A stretch of DNA of 64,000 bases. Origin: Pedobacter ginsengisoli. Its GTDB lineage: Bacteria; Bacteroidota; Bacteroidia; Sphingobacteriales; Sphingobacteriaceae. The notes beneath the pieces were generated by a model. It saw nothing but the letters and a program-made list of their open reading frames with translations, was not told the DNA's origin and made no database searches. Position 1 is the stretch's first letter; each line of letters begins with the position of its first letter. The stretch is taken from the NCBI RefSeq assembly GCF_030244015.1, contig NZ_JASSYX010000002.1:372001-436000 (forward strand). The letters run 5' to 3'. The position numbers and the translations under genes are program-made. Shown piece by piece: positions 1-8,681 of this stretch.

Positions 1-1
1 T

Positions 2-265
2 AAACGTGCGGCTTTACAGCATTCACGCGTGATGATCCACCAGCCTTCCGGCGGTGCCCAGGGTGTGGCCTCTGATATGGAGATCAACCTGAGGGAGATG
101 CTGAAACTGAAAAAAGAATTGTATGACATCATTTCTAATCATTCCGGACAGACCTACGAGTGGGTGGAGAAGGCTTCGGACCGTGATTATTGGATGAAGG
201 CGGAGGAAGCGAAGGGTTTTGGAATGATTGACGAAGTACTTGGCGGTACTAAGAAAGAAAAATAA
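2..265 (+). CDS. clpP: ATP-dependent Clp protease proteolytic subunit, 3' part only
   Basis: This is the C-terminal part of ClpP, the serine peptidase that forms the barrel of the ClpXP protease. The reading frame is open from the left edge of the window, so the start and the catalytic Ser lie outside. What is visible matches the family: the segment HSRVMIHQP carries the catalytic His, GGAQG follows it, and the ASDRDYWM stretch contains the catalytic Asp. The gene ends 2 nt before clpX, the usual clpP-clpX order, so the two are very likely co-transcribed. Identification is firm although the gene is incomplete here. Confidence 0.95.
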   Translation, partial: KRAALQHSRVMIHQPSGGAQGVASDMEINLREMLKLKKELYDIISNHSGQTYEWVEKASDRDYWMKAEEAKGFGMIDEVLGGTKKEK

Positions 266-267
266 AT

Positions 268-1509
268 ATGGCTAAACAAAGTAAAGATTCCCGTTGCTCT
301 TTTTGTGGCTCTGGTAAGCAGGATACCTTAATGCTTATTGAGGGGTTGGATGCATACATTTGTGATAAATGTGTAACCCAGGCCAATCAGCTGCTGGTTC
401 AGGAGCTGGGGAGTAAGAAGGGTAAACCTCTGGATTCTTCAATAACTTTATTGAAGCCGCAGGAGATCAAGGCGCACATTGACCAGTATGTGATTGGTCA
501 GGATGATGCAAAAAAGGTGCTTTCTGTGGCGGTGTACAACCATTATAAGAGATTGAGCCAGAAAGTGGACAAGGGTGATGAGGTGGAGATCGAGAAGTCC
601 AATATCATGCTGGTGGGTGAGACGGGTACGGGCAAGACTTTGCTGGCCAAGACGATTGCCAAGATTTTGCATGTGCCGTTTTGTATCTGTGATGCGACGG
701 TTTTGACTGAAGCGGGTTATGTGGGTGAGGATGTAGAGAGTATTCTGACGCGTTTGCTGCAGGCTGCGGATTATGATGTGGCTTCTGCTGAGCGTGGTAT
801 TGTCTACATTGATGAGGTGGATAAGGTGGCGCGTAAGAGTGACAATCCTTCGATCACACGTGATGTGTCCGGTGAGGGTGTGCAGCAGGCTTTGCTGAAG
901 ATCCTGGAGGGTACGGTTGTGAATGTTCCGCCTCAGGGTGGCCGTAAGCATCCGGACCAGAAGATGATTCCGGTGAATACGAACAATATCCTCTTTATTT
1001 GTGGTGGTGCTTTTGATGGCATTGAGCGCAAGATTGCCAACAGGTTGCGTACGCAGGCGGTTGGTTATAAAGTGAAGAAGGATGATGTGGATCTGGATCT
1101 GAAGAATTTGTATAAGTACATTACGCCGCAGGATTTGAAGTCTTTTGGTTTGATTCCTGAATTGATCGGGCGTGTTCCTGTGCTGACGCACCTGAACCCG
1201 TTGGATAAGGCTGCTTTGCGCAATATTTTGACGGAGCCTAAGAATTCTTTGCTGCGCCAGTATGTGAAGCTTTTTGAGTATGAGAATGTGAAGCTGGTTT
1301 TTGATGATGATGTGCTTGATTTTATTGTCGATAAGGCAATGGAGTATAAGTTGGGGGCCCGGGGGCTGCGTTCGATTTGTGAGGCCATTATGCTGGATGC
1401 GATGTTTGAGATTCCGTCTGAAACGGGGATAACGGAGCTGGTCATTAATCTGGACTATGCGGTCGAGAAGTTTGAAAAGGCTGATTTTAAAAAGCTGAAA
1501 GCGGCATAA
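268..1509 (+). CDS. clpX: ATP-dependent Clp protease ATP-binding subunit ClpX
   Basis: ClpX is the AAA+ unfoldase that selects substrates and threads them into ClpP. The 413-residue length is normal. An N-terminal C4 zinc finger is visible (Cys10, Cys13, Cys32, Cys35), then a Walker A motif GETGTGKT near residue 117, the pore loop GYVG, and a Walker B motif IVYIDEVDK. The C-terminal sensor 2 region (GARGLRS) is also present. The ATG lies 2 nt after the clpP stop and a clear terminator follows, so clpP-clpX forms a compact transcription unit. Confidence 0.98.
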   Translation: MAKQSKDSRCSFCGSGKQDTLMLIEGLDAYICDKCVTQANQLLVQELGSKKGKPLDSSITLLKPQEIKAHIDQYVIGQDDAKKVLSVAVYNHYKRLSQKVDKGDEVEIEKSNIMLVGETGTGKTLLAKTIAKILHVPFCICDATVLTEAGYVGEDVESILTRLLQAADYDVASAERGIVYIDEVDKVARKSDNPSITRDVSGEGVQQALLKILEGTVVNVPPQGGRKHPDQKMIPVNTNNILFICGGAFDGIERKIANRLRTQAVGYKVKKDDVDLDLKNLYKYITPQDLKSFGLIPELIGRVPVLTHLNPLDKAALRNILTEPKNSLLRQYVKLFEYENVKLVFDDDVLDFIVDKAMEYKLGARGLRSICEAIMLDAMFEIPSETGITELVINLDYAVEKFEKADFKKLKAA

Positions 1510-1520
1510 AAGATATGAGG

Positions 1521-1550
1521 ATCCCCGGTAAATTACCGGGGATTTTTTTT
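1521..1550 (+). terminator. Rho-independent terminator after clpX
   Basis: An 11-bp perfect inverted repeat (ATCCCCGGTAA at 1521-1531 and its complement at 1533-1543) is followed by a run of T residues. It starts 11 nt after the clpX stop codon and ends the clpPX unit. Confidence 0.92.
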
Positions 1551-1574
1551 ATATTAAGAGTTTGGAGAATCGCT

Positions 1575-1679
1575 TGGAGCTGGAAAAAATAACCATTCTC
1601 TTCGAAGACTGGACCTAGCGCGCTGAAGAAGCGCACAGAGTCCTATGTCTTCTCTGAGAAGGTGATTTTTTCTGCTCCG
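1575..1679. repeat. Long imperfect inverted repeat in the clpX-amn gap
   Basis: The segment 1575-1610 is an imperfect reverse complement of 1645-1679; the shared core has the pattern GGAGC, GAAAAAAT, ACC, TTCTC, GAAGAC. A small hairpin, GCGCT/AGCGC with a 5-nt loop, sits in the centre at 1620-1634. The whole stretch could fold into one extended structure. No gene is visible in it. It could be a decayed small mobile element or a dispersed structured repeat; the sequence alone does not decide. Confidence 0.6.
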
Positions 1680-1714
1680 CGCTAGTGCAAAAAAGAAAAG
1701 AGGAGATTGTATCG

Positions 1715-1794
1715 CCCGTCATTGCGAGGAGTTCTTACGACGAAGCAATCTCAAAGAAAAGTATGGAGATTGCTTCGTTCCTCGCAATGACGGG
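1715..1794. repeat. Palindromic repeat of the CGTCATTGCGAGGA type
   Basis: Outer arms of 16 bp (1715-1730 and 1779-1794) are perfect reverse complements and contain CGTCATTGCGAGGA. Inner arms of 13 bp (1740-1752 and 1766-1778, ACGAAGCAATCTC) are also perfect. Nine unpaired bases separate the arms on the left side only, and the loop is 13 nt. Repeats with this core are dispersed in many bacterial genomes. An additional partial copy, GCAATGACGGGAGGGTTGAA, follows at about 1805. An open reading frame of 65 codons crosses the repeat, but nothing supports its being a gene. Confidence 0.75.
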
Positions 1795-1840
1795 AGGGTT
1801 GAAAGCAATGACGGGAGGGTTGAATTATAGCGGTAATGAG

Positions 1841-1987
1841 TTGAATATAGTGATTGGAGTTGAATATAGTGATTGGAGTTGAATTAGGTGGTGTGATTAT
1901 AGTGATTGGAGTGAATTATAGTGATGTGAGTGAATTATGATGATGTGGAGTTGAATAATAAGAATAGATAAAATAAGAATAGATAAA
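1841..1987. repeat. Direct-repeat, low-complexity tract before amn
   Basis: A 19-bp unit, TTGAATATAGTGATTGGAG, is repeated perfectly in tandem (1841-1859, 1860-1878). Decaying variants containing TGAATTATAGTGAT or similar follow to about 1957. A second 15-bp unit, ATAAGAATAGATAAA, then occurs twice (1959-1973 and 1973-1987). The pattern suggests slippage-driven expansion in the leader of amn. No coding signal is visible. Confidence 0.75.
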
Positions 1988-2003
1988 AAGAAAGGAGAAA
2001 CAT

Positions 2004-2867
2004 ATGAATGAAGAAAAGGACGTAAAAAAAGATGAAGAAATCGTTTCGAAGGCGAAAAAGGTAAAAGAGGTAAATTCTCCGGTGAGGAAGGGATTGAAGA
2101 GTAAGACGGATATCGTGAATAACTGGTTGCCGCGTTATACCGGGAGGCCATTGGACCAGTTTGGGCAGTATATTTTGCTGACCAATTTTAGTCAGTATGT
2201 TTCTATGTTTTCTGAATGGAACGACAACGCGCCGATTATGGGGCTGGATAAACCGATGCAGAGTTGTACGGCCAATGGGATTACGATCATCAATTTTGGG
2301 ATGGGCAGCCCGATGGCGGCGACCATGATGGATTTGCTGACTGCGATAACTCCAAAGGCGGTGCTGTTTTTGGGCAAATGCGGCGGTTTAAAGAAGAAAA
2401 ATCAATTGGGTGACCTGATACTGCCTATTGCAGCGATCAGGGGTGAGGGGACTTCTAACGATTATATGCCTGCCGAGGTTCCGGCATTGCCTTCTTTTGC
2501 TTTGCAGAAGGCGATATCTACTACGATACGTGACCATTCGAGGGATTACTGGACGGGTACTTGTTATACCACCAACAGGAGAGTCTGGGAGCATGACAAG
2601 GATTTTAAAAAGTACCTGAAGACCCTGAGGGCGATGGCGGTGGATATGGAAACGGCGACTATTTTTACGACTGGTTTTGCCAATAAGATCCCGACGGGTG
2701 CTTTGCTATTGGTTTCTGATCAGCCAATGATTCCGGAGGGTGTGAAGACTGCTGAAAGTGATAGCAGTGTAACTACCAATTTTGTGGAAACGCATTTAAT
2801 GATTGGGATTGATTCTTTGAAACAGCTGATCAATAATGGACTGACGGTGAAACACCTCCATTTTTAA
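2004..2867 (+). CDS. amn: AMP nucleosidase
   Basis: The product (287 aa) belongs to the nucleoside phosphorylase fold and resembles the short Bacteroidetes AMP nucleosidase, which hydrolyses AMP to adenine and ribose 5-phosphate. Supporting segments are the conserved NWLPRYTG at about residue 40, the phosphate/ribose region VLFLGKCGGL, and the C-terminal purine-site region AVDMETAT followed by LLVSDQP. The first 30 or so residues are rich in Lys and Glu and look like a non-conserved extension. The ATG is favoured because AAAGGAG lies just upstream; a GTG about 26 codons later is an alternative. It converges on the sixA-like gene. Confidence 0.88.
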   Translation: MNEEKDVKKDEEIVSKAKKVKEVNSPVRKGLKSKTDIVNNWLPRYTGRPLDQFGQYILLTNFSQYVSMFSEWNDNAPIMGLDKPMQSCTANGITIINFGMGSPMAATMMDLLTAITPKAVLFLGKCGGLKKKNQLGDLILPIAAIRGEGTSNDYMPAEVPALPSFALQKAISTTIRDHSRDYWTGTCYTTNRRVWEHDKDFKKYLKTLRAMAVDMETATIFTTGFANKIPTGALLLVSDQPMIPEGVKTAESDSSVTTNFVETHLMIGIDSLKQLINNGLTVKHLHF

Positions 2868-2901
2868 TCTGTGTCCTGGCATTTTTAATCTGTGTCCTGG
2901 C
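2860..2901. repeat. 21-bp perfect tandem duplication across convergent stop codons
   Basis: The segment 2860-2880 (beginning ATTTTTAATCTG) is repeated exactly at 2881-2901. The first copy holds the amn stop codon and the second holds the stop codon of the minus-strand phosphatase gene, so the duplication separates the two convergent gene ends. Confidence 0.9.
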
Positions 2902-3388
2902 TCTTGGGGTAATCAAACAGGACCAGGGATCCTGTAGAGTGGCTGGCTTCCTGCCAGTCGTCTGTCATGAATTCGATCAGCACCGCTCCGCAGGTGGGGA
3001 TGTTGTAAATGCCTGCGTCTGTGAGGTAGTTGGCAAAGTCGGTAAAACCGGGATTGTGTCCAAATAGTGCGATCTTATTGTACTTGTTGTCAAAATGATT
3101 GACCACTTTCAGCAGTGCTTTTGTATCTGCTTCGTAAACTGATGCCTCTTCTCGTATCTGCTCTGCGGGTATCTTCCATACTTGCGAGAAATGTCTTGCT
3201 GTGGTAATGGCCCTTAAGGCTGGGCTACTCACTATTAGTTCTGGTATGAATTGTTTGTAAGCAAGTCTTGCTGCCATTTCCGGTGCGTTTCTATGGCCCC
3301 TTGGGTTTAATGGCCTGTCAAAATCTGCCAGATGGGCATTCCCCCATTCTGATTTTCCATGTCTGATTAAAAGCAGCTGTTTAGTCAT
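2885..3388 (-). CDS. SixA-like histidine phosphatase family protein
   Basis: A 167-residue phosphoglycerate-mutase-type phosphohydrolase. The N-terminal LLIRHGKSEWG holds the RHG motif, whose His is the phospho-acceptor; the second His of the active site is in FGHNPGF near residue 115. This is the size and motif pattern of SixA-like proteins, which in Enterobacteria dephosphorylate phospho-His proteins; the substrate here is unknown. The start overlaps the end of the glycosyltransferase gene by 8 nt, so it is the last gene of the minus-strand run that begins with sppA. Confidence 0.85.
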   Translation of the reverse strand: MTKQLLLIRHGKSEWGNAHLADFDRPLNPRGHRNAPEMAARLAYKQFIPELIVSSPALRAITTARHFSQVWKIPAEQIREEASVYEADTKALLKVVNHFDNKYNKIALFGHNPGFTDFANYLTDAGIYNIPTCGAVLIEFMTDDWQEASHSTGSLVLFDYPKSQDTD

Positions 3389-4532
3389 CGTTCAGTTTGT
3401 TTAATACTTTATTTACAACAGTTTGAGGTGCCAGATTGTTCATGCAGGCAAAATCTCCGCGATAGCAGGGAATGTTGCCGTAAACGGAGCAGGGGCGGCA
3501 GTAAAGGTCTGTCTGCACTGCATCGCTTATTGACTGGCCGTAACCTAAAAAACCTGCATAGGGGTGAGTGGCCCCCCATACGGAAACCACCGGGATATTT
3601 TTTAAGGAGGCAAGGTGCATGCCTGATGAGTCCATGCTGAGCATGAGGTCCAGGTTGGAAATGAACCTGAGCTCATCAGCAAGCTTCATCTTTTTGACTA
3701 AGCTGGTGATGTTTTGGTGTTTGGCGGACCAGGCTTCGGCTATTCTTTCTTCTTCCGCGGAGCCTCCGAAGATGAACAGTTGATGGCCGTGACCGGCCAA
3801 AGTCAGCAGTACTTCTTCTAATTTGTGTAAGGGGTAGACTTTCTGGAGGTGCTGGGCAAAAGGGCTGATACCGATCCATTTAGTACTTACCTTTGTTTTT
3901 GTCGCAGCGGTTTCTGTGATAGCGGGTTGTTCAGTCGCTAAGCGCATTGCCGGGTGCTCCGTTTCAGTTTGCTTTGCTGCTGATTGTTTTGCTGTTAGCA
4001 AATCAGCCAGTTTGGGATCCACACTGTCAATATCTGGTACTTCAGGCTGCGGTTTTTGGAGTGTATTCCGGAGCGTGAATGGGTAGCCGAGTTTTTTAAA
4101 GACATCGGCGTAGCGCTGTACGGTGAGGGGTAGCGGAATGAGTTGTTTATCGGTTTTACGGGTAAGCAGTTTTTTTTCGGCCCTGCCTTTATCAAGGATT
4201 ACTGTTCTGATGCCTGCCAGGGAAAAAAAGGTGGTAAGTATCCGGCTCCGGAGGTTGTTGTGCAGGTCCGCTACGGCAGTTACATTTTGTGCTTTCAGTT
4301 CTCTGAAGAGCTTGTATAAGCCGAAAAATCCCTTGTGTTTTCCTTTTGGATCGATGCCATGAAAGCTGAGGTTGTTCATCCCCTCAAAAAAAGGACTGAA
4401 AAGATTACGGCTTACGATGAGTAGTTCTGTTTCTGGATAGGCGGCGGTAAATTCTTTTAAAACGGGCTGGACCATGGCTACGTCGCCCATGGCAGAGAAG
4501 CGTATGACTAATATTTTAACGGGCCCTGCCAT
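3381..4532 (-). CDS. Glycosyltransferase family 9 (LPS heptosyltransferase-like)
   Basis: The N-terminus KILVIRFSAMGDVAMVQPVL and the C-terminal SMDSSGMHLAS followed by VSVWGATHPYAGF are typical of ADP-heptose:LPS heptosyltransferases, which build the LPS core at the inner membrane. Length is 383 aa. Between the two Rossmann-like domains (about residues 175-217) lies a stretch rich in Ala, Thr, Glu and Gln that looks like an inserted, poorly conserved linker. DUF4254 lies 5 nt upstream and the phosphatase gene overlaps downstream. The exact sugar donor cannot be read from the sequence. Confidence 0.88.
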   Translation of the reverse strand: MAGPVKILVIRFSAMGDVAMVQPVLKEFTAAYPETELLIVSRNLFSPFFEGMNNLSFHGIDPKGKHKGFFGLYKLFRELKAQNVTAVADLHNNLRSRILTTFFSLAGIRTVILDKGRAEKKLLTRKTDKQLIPLPLTVQRYADVFKKLGYPFTLRNTLQKPQPEVPDIDSVDPKLADLLTAKQSAAKQTETEHPAMRLATEQPAITETAATKTKVSTKWIGISPFAQHLQKVYPLHKLEEVLLTLAGHGHQLFIFGGSAEEERIAEAWSAKHQNITSLVKKMKLADELRFISNLDLMLSMDSSGMHLASLKNIPVVSVWGATHPYAGFLGYGQSISDAVQTDLYCRPCSVYGNIPCYRGDFACMNNLAPQTVVNKVLNKLNDD

Positions 4533-4537
4533 TAAAA

Positions 4538-5140
4538 TTATTTTGGGTTGTAGAGTACGGGGTTCAGACTTGGGTCGTTGTACATCTTCATCTGCTTGTA
4601 GACTTTCATGTATTTGTCGCCGTTGTGTATGTCGGTGATCAGTTCGTCAAGGCTGGTGGAGAGGTCTGTTCTTTGGGCCAGCAGGATGTTCAGCTTGTCT
4701 GTACAACTGCGTTTATGCTCTTCTGAGGCACCGGTCCTGGTGGTCTCTTCCTGCATGTGATAGATCTTGAGCGCCAGGATGGAGAGGCGGTCTACCACCC
4801 ATGCAGGGCTTTCAGAATTGATCTTGGCAGTGGGTTTTGCGGTGATGTTTTTATATTCCTCCAGGAAATAGCTGTCGATGTATTCCACGACATCGGTGCG
4901 TTCCTGGTTGGAAGCATCGATGCGTCTTTTCCACTGCAGTCCTTCTGCAGGGTCGATATCCGGGTTGCGAACCACGTCTTCCATGTGCCATTGAACGGTA
5001 TCTATCCAGCATTTGAGGTATAAAAGGTGCTCAATCGTGCTAATGCGATAAGGGTTTTGAATGGGCTGGTCTATGTTGTTGTGAACATGGTAGTCACTGA
5101 TGGCGTCCTGAAATATCTTATTGCAAAGCTTACTAATCAT
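4538..5140 (-). CDS. DUF4254 domain-containing protein
   Basis: A 200-residue, largely helical, soluble-looking protein that I recognise as DUF4254. It begins MISKLCNKIFQDAI and contains HNNIDQPIQNPYRISTIEHL and a WVVDRLSILALKIYHM segment. The function is unknown. Members commonly lie next to a family 9 glycosyltransferase in Bacteroidetes, as here, which suggests a link to LPS assembly. The reading frame stays open 23 codons further upstream, but that would run into the polX-like gene; the ATG at 5140 fits the family and leaves a 19-nt gap. Confidence 0.82.
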   Translation of the reverse strand: MISKLCNKIFQDAISDYHVHNNIDQPIQNPYRISTIEHLLYLKCWIDTVQWHMEDVVRNPDIDPAEGLQWKRRIDASNQERTDVVEYIDSYFLEEYKNITAKPTAKINSESPAWVVDRLSILALKIYHMQEETTRTGASEEHKRSCTDKLNILLAQRTDLSTSLDELITDIHNGDKYMKVYKQMKMYNDPSLNPVLYNPK

Positions 5141-5159
5141 TTGGTAAAGGTATGGATTA

Positions 5160-6836
5160 CTATTTTTTATTGTGGAAGTATTGGGAGATATCTTGCAGGG
5201 AGAATGCATTTAGGCATTGCTGTGGCTGCAGACCGCCTTTTCGTGCGACCAGTATGCCATACCGCATGTCATGAAACCCTTCTGTCCGGTGTGCGTCCGG
5301 GTTTACAGATAGTAATACTCCTTTTTCCAGGGCGTAGCGGTGCCAGCGCCAGTCCAGGTCCAGCCGGAGCGGGTTGGCGTTGATCTCGATCACTACTTTA
5401 TTGGCTGCACAGGCATCGATGACTTTTTTGTAGTTGATGGGGTAGCCTTTTCGGCTGAGCAGCAGGCGGCCGGTTGGGTGGCCCAATATGGTGGTATATG
5501 GGTTTTCAATGGCGGTGATGAGTCTGGAGGTTGCTTTTTCCTCATCCATTCGTAAAATGCTGTGTACGGATGCGACGACAAAGTCAAAGGTTTTGAGGAT
5601 GTCATCGCTGTAGTCAAGGGAGCCGTCGTACAGGATGTCGCTTTCTATGCCTTTAAATATTTTGAAGGGTGCGAGCCTGGCGTTCAGTGCATCAATTTCC
5701 TGGTGCTGTCCGAAGATCCGCTGTTCGCTGAGCCCGTTGGCGTAAAATGCGGACTTGCTGTGGTCGCACATACCCAGGTATTCGAGCTGGAGGTGGTCAC
5801 GGCAATAGAGTGCCATTTCCTCGAGGGTATGTACGCCGTCGCTCCAGGTGGAGTGGTTGTGCAAACTGCCTTTGAGGTCTTCGTATTTGATGAGCTGTGG
5901 CAGCTTTCCGGTCTGTGCGAGTTCGATTTCATTGAACCCTTCTCTGAGTTCCGGTTCGACGAAGTCGAGTCCTGCTTTTTTATAAATGGCCTGTTCGTTT
6001 TCAAAGGGACCTTCGCCGCTTATTTTAAGTACTGCTGCGACATGTTCGTCATTGCCGGTCAGTTTGAACCAGTTGAGGTAGAAGTTTGATTTTGTGCTGA
6101 GGTGGAGCCGGATTTTTAACCCGAAGGGGCTGAGGGCTACCAGTGTGTTTTCGTCCTGCCTGTCAAACTGGAGCGGCTGAAATTGTTCGATCTGGTCATA
6201 GATTTCCTGAGGTTGGCCGGCGCCTATGACAAAATCTATTTCTTCGATGATCTCCAGGCACCGCCTGTAGGCTCCTGTGACGCCCAGCAGCGGCTTGGCC
6301 GGAAACCCGTTGAGCCATATGGCCAGGTCTTCATACAGTTTATTGACCAGTGGCTCGGCCTGTGCATACAGGAATTTGCCATGGGCCGCCATCTGGAATT
6401 CGATTACTTTTTTGATCTCTTCCTGTGTCTTTAAGCCAAAGCCTTTGGCCTCGATCAGGCGGTTTTCATTGCAGGCATAATAGAGCTCGCCAATGTTTTC
6501 TATGGCCAGGTCTTTCCAGATGATCATGATCTTTTTTGGGCCTATGCCTTTGATGCCCAGCATTTCGACAATCCCATCTGGGGTTTCTTTTAGAATGTCC
6601 TGAAGCTCGGCCATGGTGCCTGTTTGCAGCAGTTCCCAGACTTTGCCGGATATACTTTTGCCCAGTCCGTCGATTTGTGCGATCTCCTCAAGGCTTTTGG
6701 TTTTTATGGCAAAGGGCAGCTTGTCTACTTTAAAGGCAGCGTTGGCTACTGATTTGATCTTGAAAGGGTTCTGGTCGTGCAGTTCCATCAGCTGTGATAG
6801 CAGGCGAAGGGTACGTGCAATGGCTTTATTTTCCAT
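5160..6836 (-). CDS. PolX-like protein: helix-hairpin-helix, degenerate polymerase domain, PHP exonuclease domain
   Basis: The 558 residues follow the bacterial PolX layout: a helix-hairpin-helix DNA-binding region (about 1-150, with DGLGKSISGKVW and IKGIGPKK), a Pol beta-type nucleotidyltransferase domain (about 150-320), and a C-terminal PHP domain. The PHP metal motifs look intact: HNHSTWSDG at 326-334, then CDHSKS, GIESDIL, VASVHS, GHPTGR and NPDAHR. The polymerase site looks damaged: the usual Asp-x-Asp reads Glu199-Ile-Asp201, and the region expected to hold the third Asp reads IRLHL. A nuclease role in repair therefore seems likelier than polymerase activity. Gaps are 9 nt to sppA and 19 nt to DUF4254. 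Confidence 0.85.
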   Translation of the reverse strand: MENKAIARTLRLLSQLMELHDQNPFKIKSVANAAFKVDKLPFAIKTKSLEEIAQIDGLGKSISGKVWELLQTGTMAELQDILKETPDGIVEMLGIKGIGPKKIMIIWKDLAIENIGELYYACNENRLIEAKGFGLKTQEEIKKVIEFQMAAHGKFLYAQAEPLVNKLYEDLAIWLNGFPAKPLLGVTGAYRRCLEIIEEIDFVIGAGQPQEIYDQIEQFQPLQFDRQDENTLVALSPFGLKIRLHLSTKSNFYLNWFKLTGNDEHVAAVLKISGEGPFENEQAIYKKAGLDFVEPELREGFNEIELAQTGKLPQLIKYEDLKGSLHNHSTWSDGVHTLEEMALYCRDHLQLEYLGMCDHSKSAFYANGLSEQRIFGQHQEIDALNARLAPFKIFKGIESDILYDGSLDYSDDILKTFDFVVASVHSILRMDEEKATSRLITAIENPYTTILGHPTGRLLLSRKGYPINYKKVIDACAANKVVIEINANPLRLDLDWRWHRYALEKGVLLSVNPDAHRTEGFHDMRYGILVARKGGLQPQQCLNAFSLQDISQYFHNKK

Positions 6837-6845
6837 AGAATGGTA

Positions 6846-8621
6846 TTATTGGATGACGATCTGGAATGGCATGCGGGTTTGTACGCCTGATTTTGCGATT
6901 GCCGATTTCAGCTGCTCATAAATACGGTAGCTTTCACCGAGTTCGGCTTTGGCATAATGTGTTTTTATTTTGTCGGTGCCGTCCTTAATCAGGGATTTGA
7001 GGGGACTCAGCATTTCGGGATATTCTACGATGGCGTAATCCTTTACTTTGGCTTTTTTTGCTGCGGCATTGATGGCGTCCCTGAAGCTTCCGGTGCGGTC
7101 TGCAAGGCCTATTTTAACGGCGTCATTGCCCACCCAGACACGGCCGCCGCCGATGCTGTCGATGTAGGCCTTTGATTTTTTCCGGCCGTCGGATACACGG
7201 CTGATGAAACTCTCGTATACCCGGTTTACATCGTTCTGGATGATCAGCCTTTCGCCTGCGGTCATTGGCCTGTTCACGCTCATGATGTCGGCGTACTGAC
7301 CGGTTTTTACACCGTCGAATGTGATGCCCAGTTTAGTGTTCAGCAGGTTCTGGAAATTTGGGATGATGCCGAAAACACCGATGGAGCCGGTTATGGTATT
7401 TGGCTGCACGAAAATAGAGTCTGCTGCACAGGCTATGTAGTATCCGCCGGAGGCGGCAACGTCTCCAAAAGATGCAATGACTGGTTTTACTTTTTTAGCA
7501 AGTACAATTTCTCTCCAGATCACGTCTGAAGCAAGCGCACTGCCACCTGGTGAATTTACACGCAATACTATTGCTTTGATGCTGCTGTCCTGGCGGGCTT
7601 TTCTGATGCTTCTGGAGATCTTTTCTGATCCGATCGTCTCGTTGTCGCCTTCACCGCCATTGATGTCGCCGTTGGCGAAAATTACAGCGATTTTGTCTTT
7701 GCTACCGCCGTCTTTGTGGTCTGAAAGACTTTTTGCGTAGTCATTGATCGTTACGGAGGAAATGTTGTCTTTCTTCTTCTTTCCGCTTAAGGATTTGAGT
7801 TCGTCGAGAACTTCATCCTTGTACTTTAGTCCGTCAACCATCTTGTAGCTGATGGCGTCTTTGGGTTGCCGGATCTTGTAGTCGTCAGCGATCTGATGAA
7901 GCTGGATGGTATCTATTTTTCTGCTTTCCGAAATGCCCTGCAAAAACGTACTGTACAGCCCTGTCAAATAAGCGGTAACCTGTTCGCGGTTCTTATCGCT
8001 CATTTTGTCGGTGATAAAAGGCTCAACAGCGCTTTTGTAGTTTCCTACACGAATGATCTGTGCTTCTATGCCCAGTTTGTCTAAAGCGCCTTTGAAGAAC
8101 ATCAGTTTGGAACTCAGTCCTTTAAATTCTAAAGCGCCTTCAGGGTTCAGATAGATTTTATCTGCAACTGAGGCCAGGTAATAGGCACCCTGGGTATATA
8201 CTTCGCTGTAGGCGATGATCTTTTTGCCGCTGGTTTTGAAATCTATCATGGCGTTTCTAACTTCTCTCATGGTGGCAAAGCCGGCGTTTGGAGAAGATAC
8301 ACTCAAATAAACACATTTGATCCTGTCATCGGTTTTCGCCTTTTCAAGGGACCGGATGATGTCGTTGAAGCCAATACTTTTTTCCCCCTCTGCGCCAATG
8401 ATGGCTAAATTTGCAAAGCCGTCATGCGGTGTGCGTTCTACTATGGCCTGATCCAGATTGAGGTAAAGTACCGAATTGTCGCTGACCAAAACAGCGCCGT
8501 TGTCGTCGTCTATTGACGAGACGATGCCTGCTATTATACCGATTGCGATGGCGGAAACAATCACCAGTGAAATGATAAATCCTATGATCGTAGCAAAAAC
8601 ATATTTGAAAAATTCTCTCAT
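6846..8621 (-). CDS. sppA: Signal peptide peptidase SppA, 67K type
   Basis: SppA is a membrane-anchored Ser-Lys protease that degrades cleaved signal peptides. The product (591 aa) has one N-terminal membrane segment (about residues 7-33), then two tandem S49 domains as in the long enterobacterial form. The nucleophile Ser lies in DVAASGGYYIA near residue 388, and the general-base Lys is in YYLASVADKIYL near residue 155 of the first domain. It is the first gene of a five-gene minus-strand run. The 60-bp gap to folK must hold divergent promoters, but no clear boxes were found. Confidence 0.93.
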   Translation of the reverse strand: MREFFKYVFATIIGFIISLVIVSAIAIGIIAGIVSSIDDDNGAVLVSDNSVLYLNLDQAIVERTPHDGFANLAIIGAEGEKSIGFNDIIRSLEKAKTDDRIKCVYLSVSSPNAGFATMREVRNAMIDFKTSGKKIIAYSEVYTQGAYYLASVADKIYLNPEGALEFKGLSSKLMFFKGALDKLGIEAQIIRVGNYKSAVEPFITDKMSDKNREQVTAYLTGLYSTFLQGISESRKIDTIQLHQIADDYKIRQPKDAISYKMVDGLKYKDEVLDELKSLSGKKKKDNISSVTINDYAKSLSDHKDGGSKDKIAVIFANGDINGGEGDNETIGSEKISRSIRKARQDSSIKAIVLRVNSPGGSALASDVIWREIVLAKKVKPVIASFGDVAASGGYYIACAADSIFVQPNTITGSIGVFGIIPNFQNLLNTKLGITFDGVKTGQYADIMSVNRPMTAGERLIIQNDVNRVYESFISRVSDGRKKSKAYIDSIGGGRVWVGNDAVKIGLADRTGSFRDAINAAAKKAKVKDYAIVEYPEMLSPLKSLIKDGTDKIKTHYAKAELGESYRIYEQLKSAIAKSGVQTRMPFQIVIQ

Positions 8622-8681
8622 GTGGGGGTTATATATTTAATTTGTAAATATAAATAAAAAAATACCCCTCCGGGGGCCTCT

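Noticed and set aside
448..1191. A 247-codon minus-strand frame inside clpX
   Set aside because: It lies antisense to a certain gene, shows an unnatural composition rich in His, Arg and Asn, and matches no family I know.
1685..1882. A 65-codon plus-strand frame in the repeat tract
   Set aside because: It is made of the palindromic repeat and the tandem repeats; its repeated MTGG and YSG phrases follow from the DNA repeats.
5562..6089. A 175-codon plus-strand frame opposite the polX-like gene
   Set aside because: It is antisense to a well-supported gene with clear PHP motifs and has no recognisable domain.
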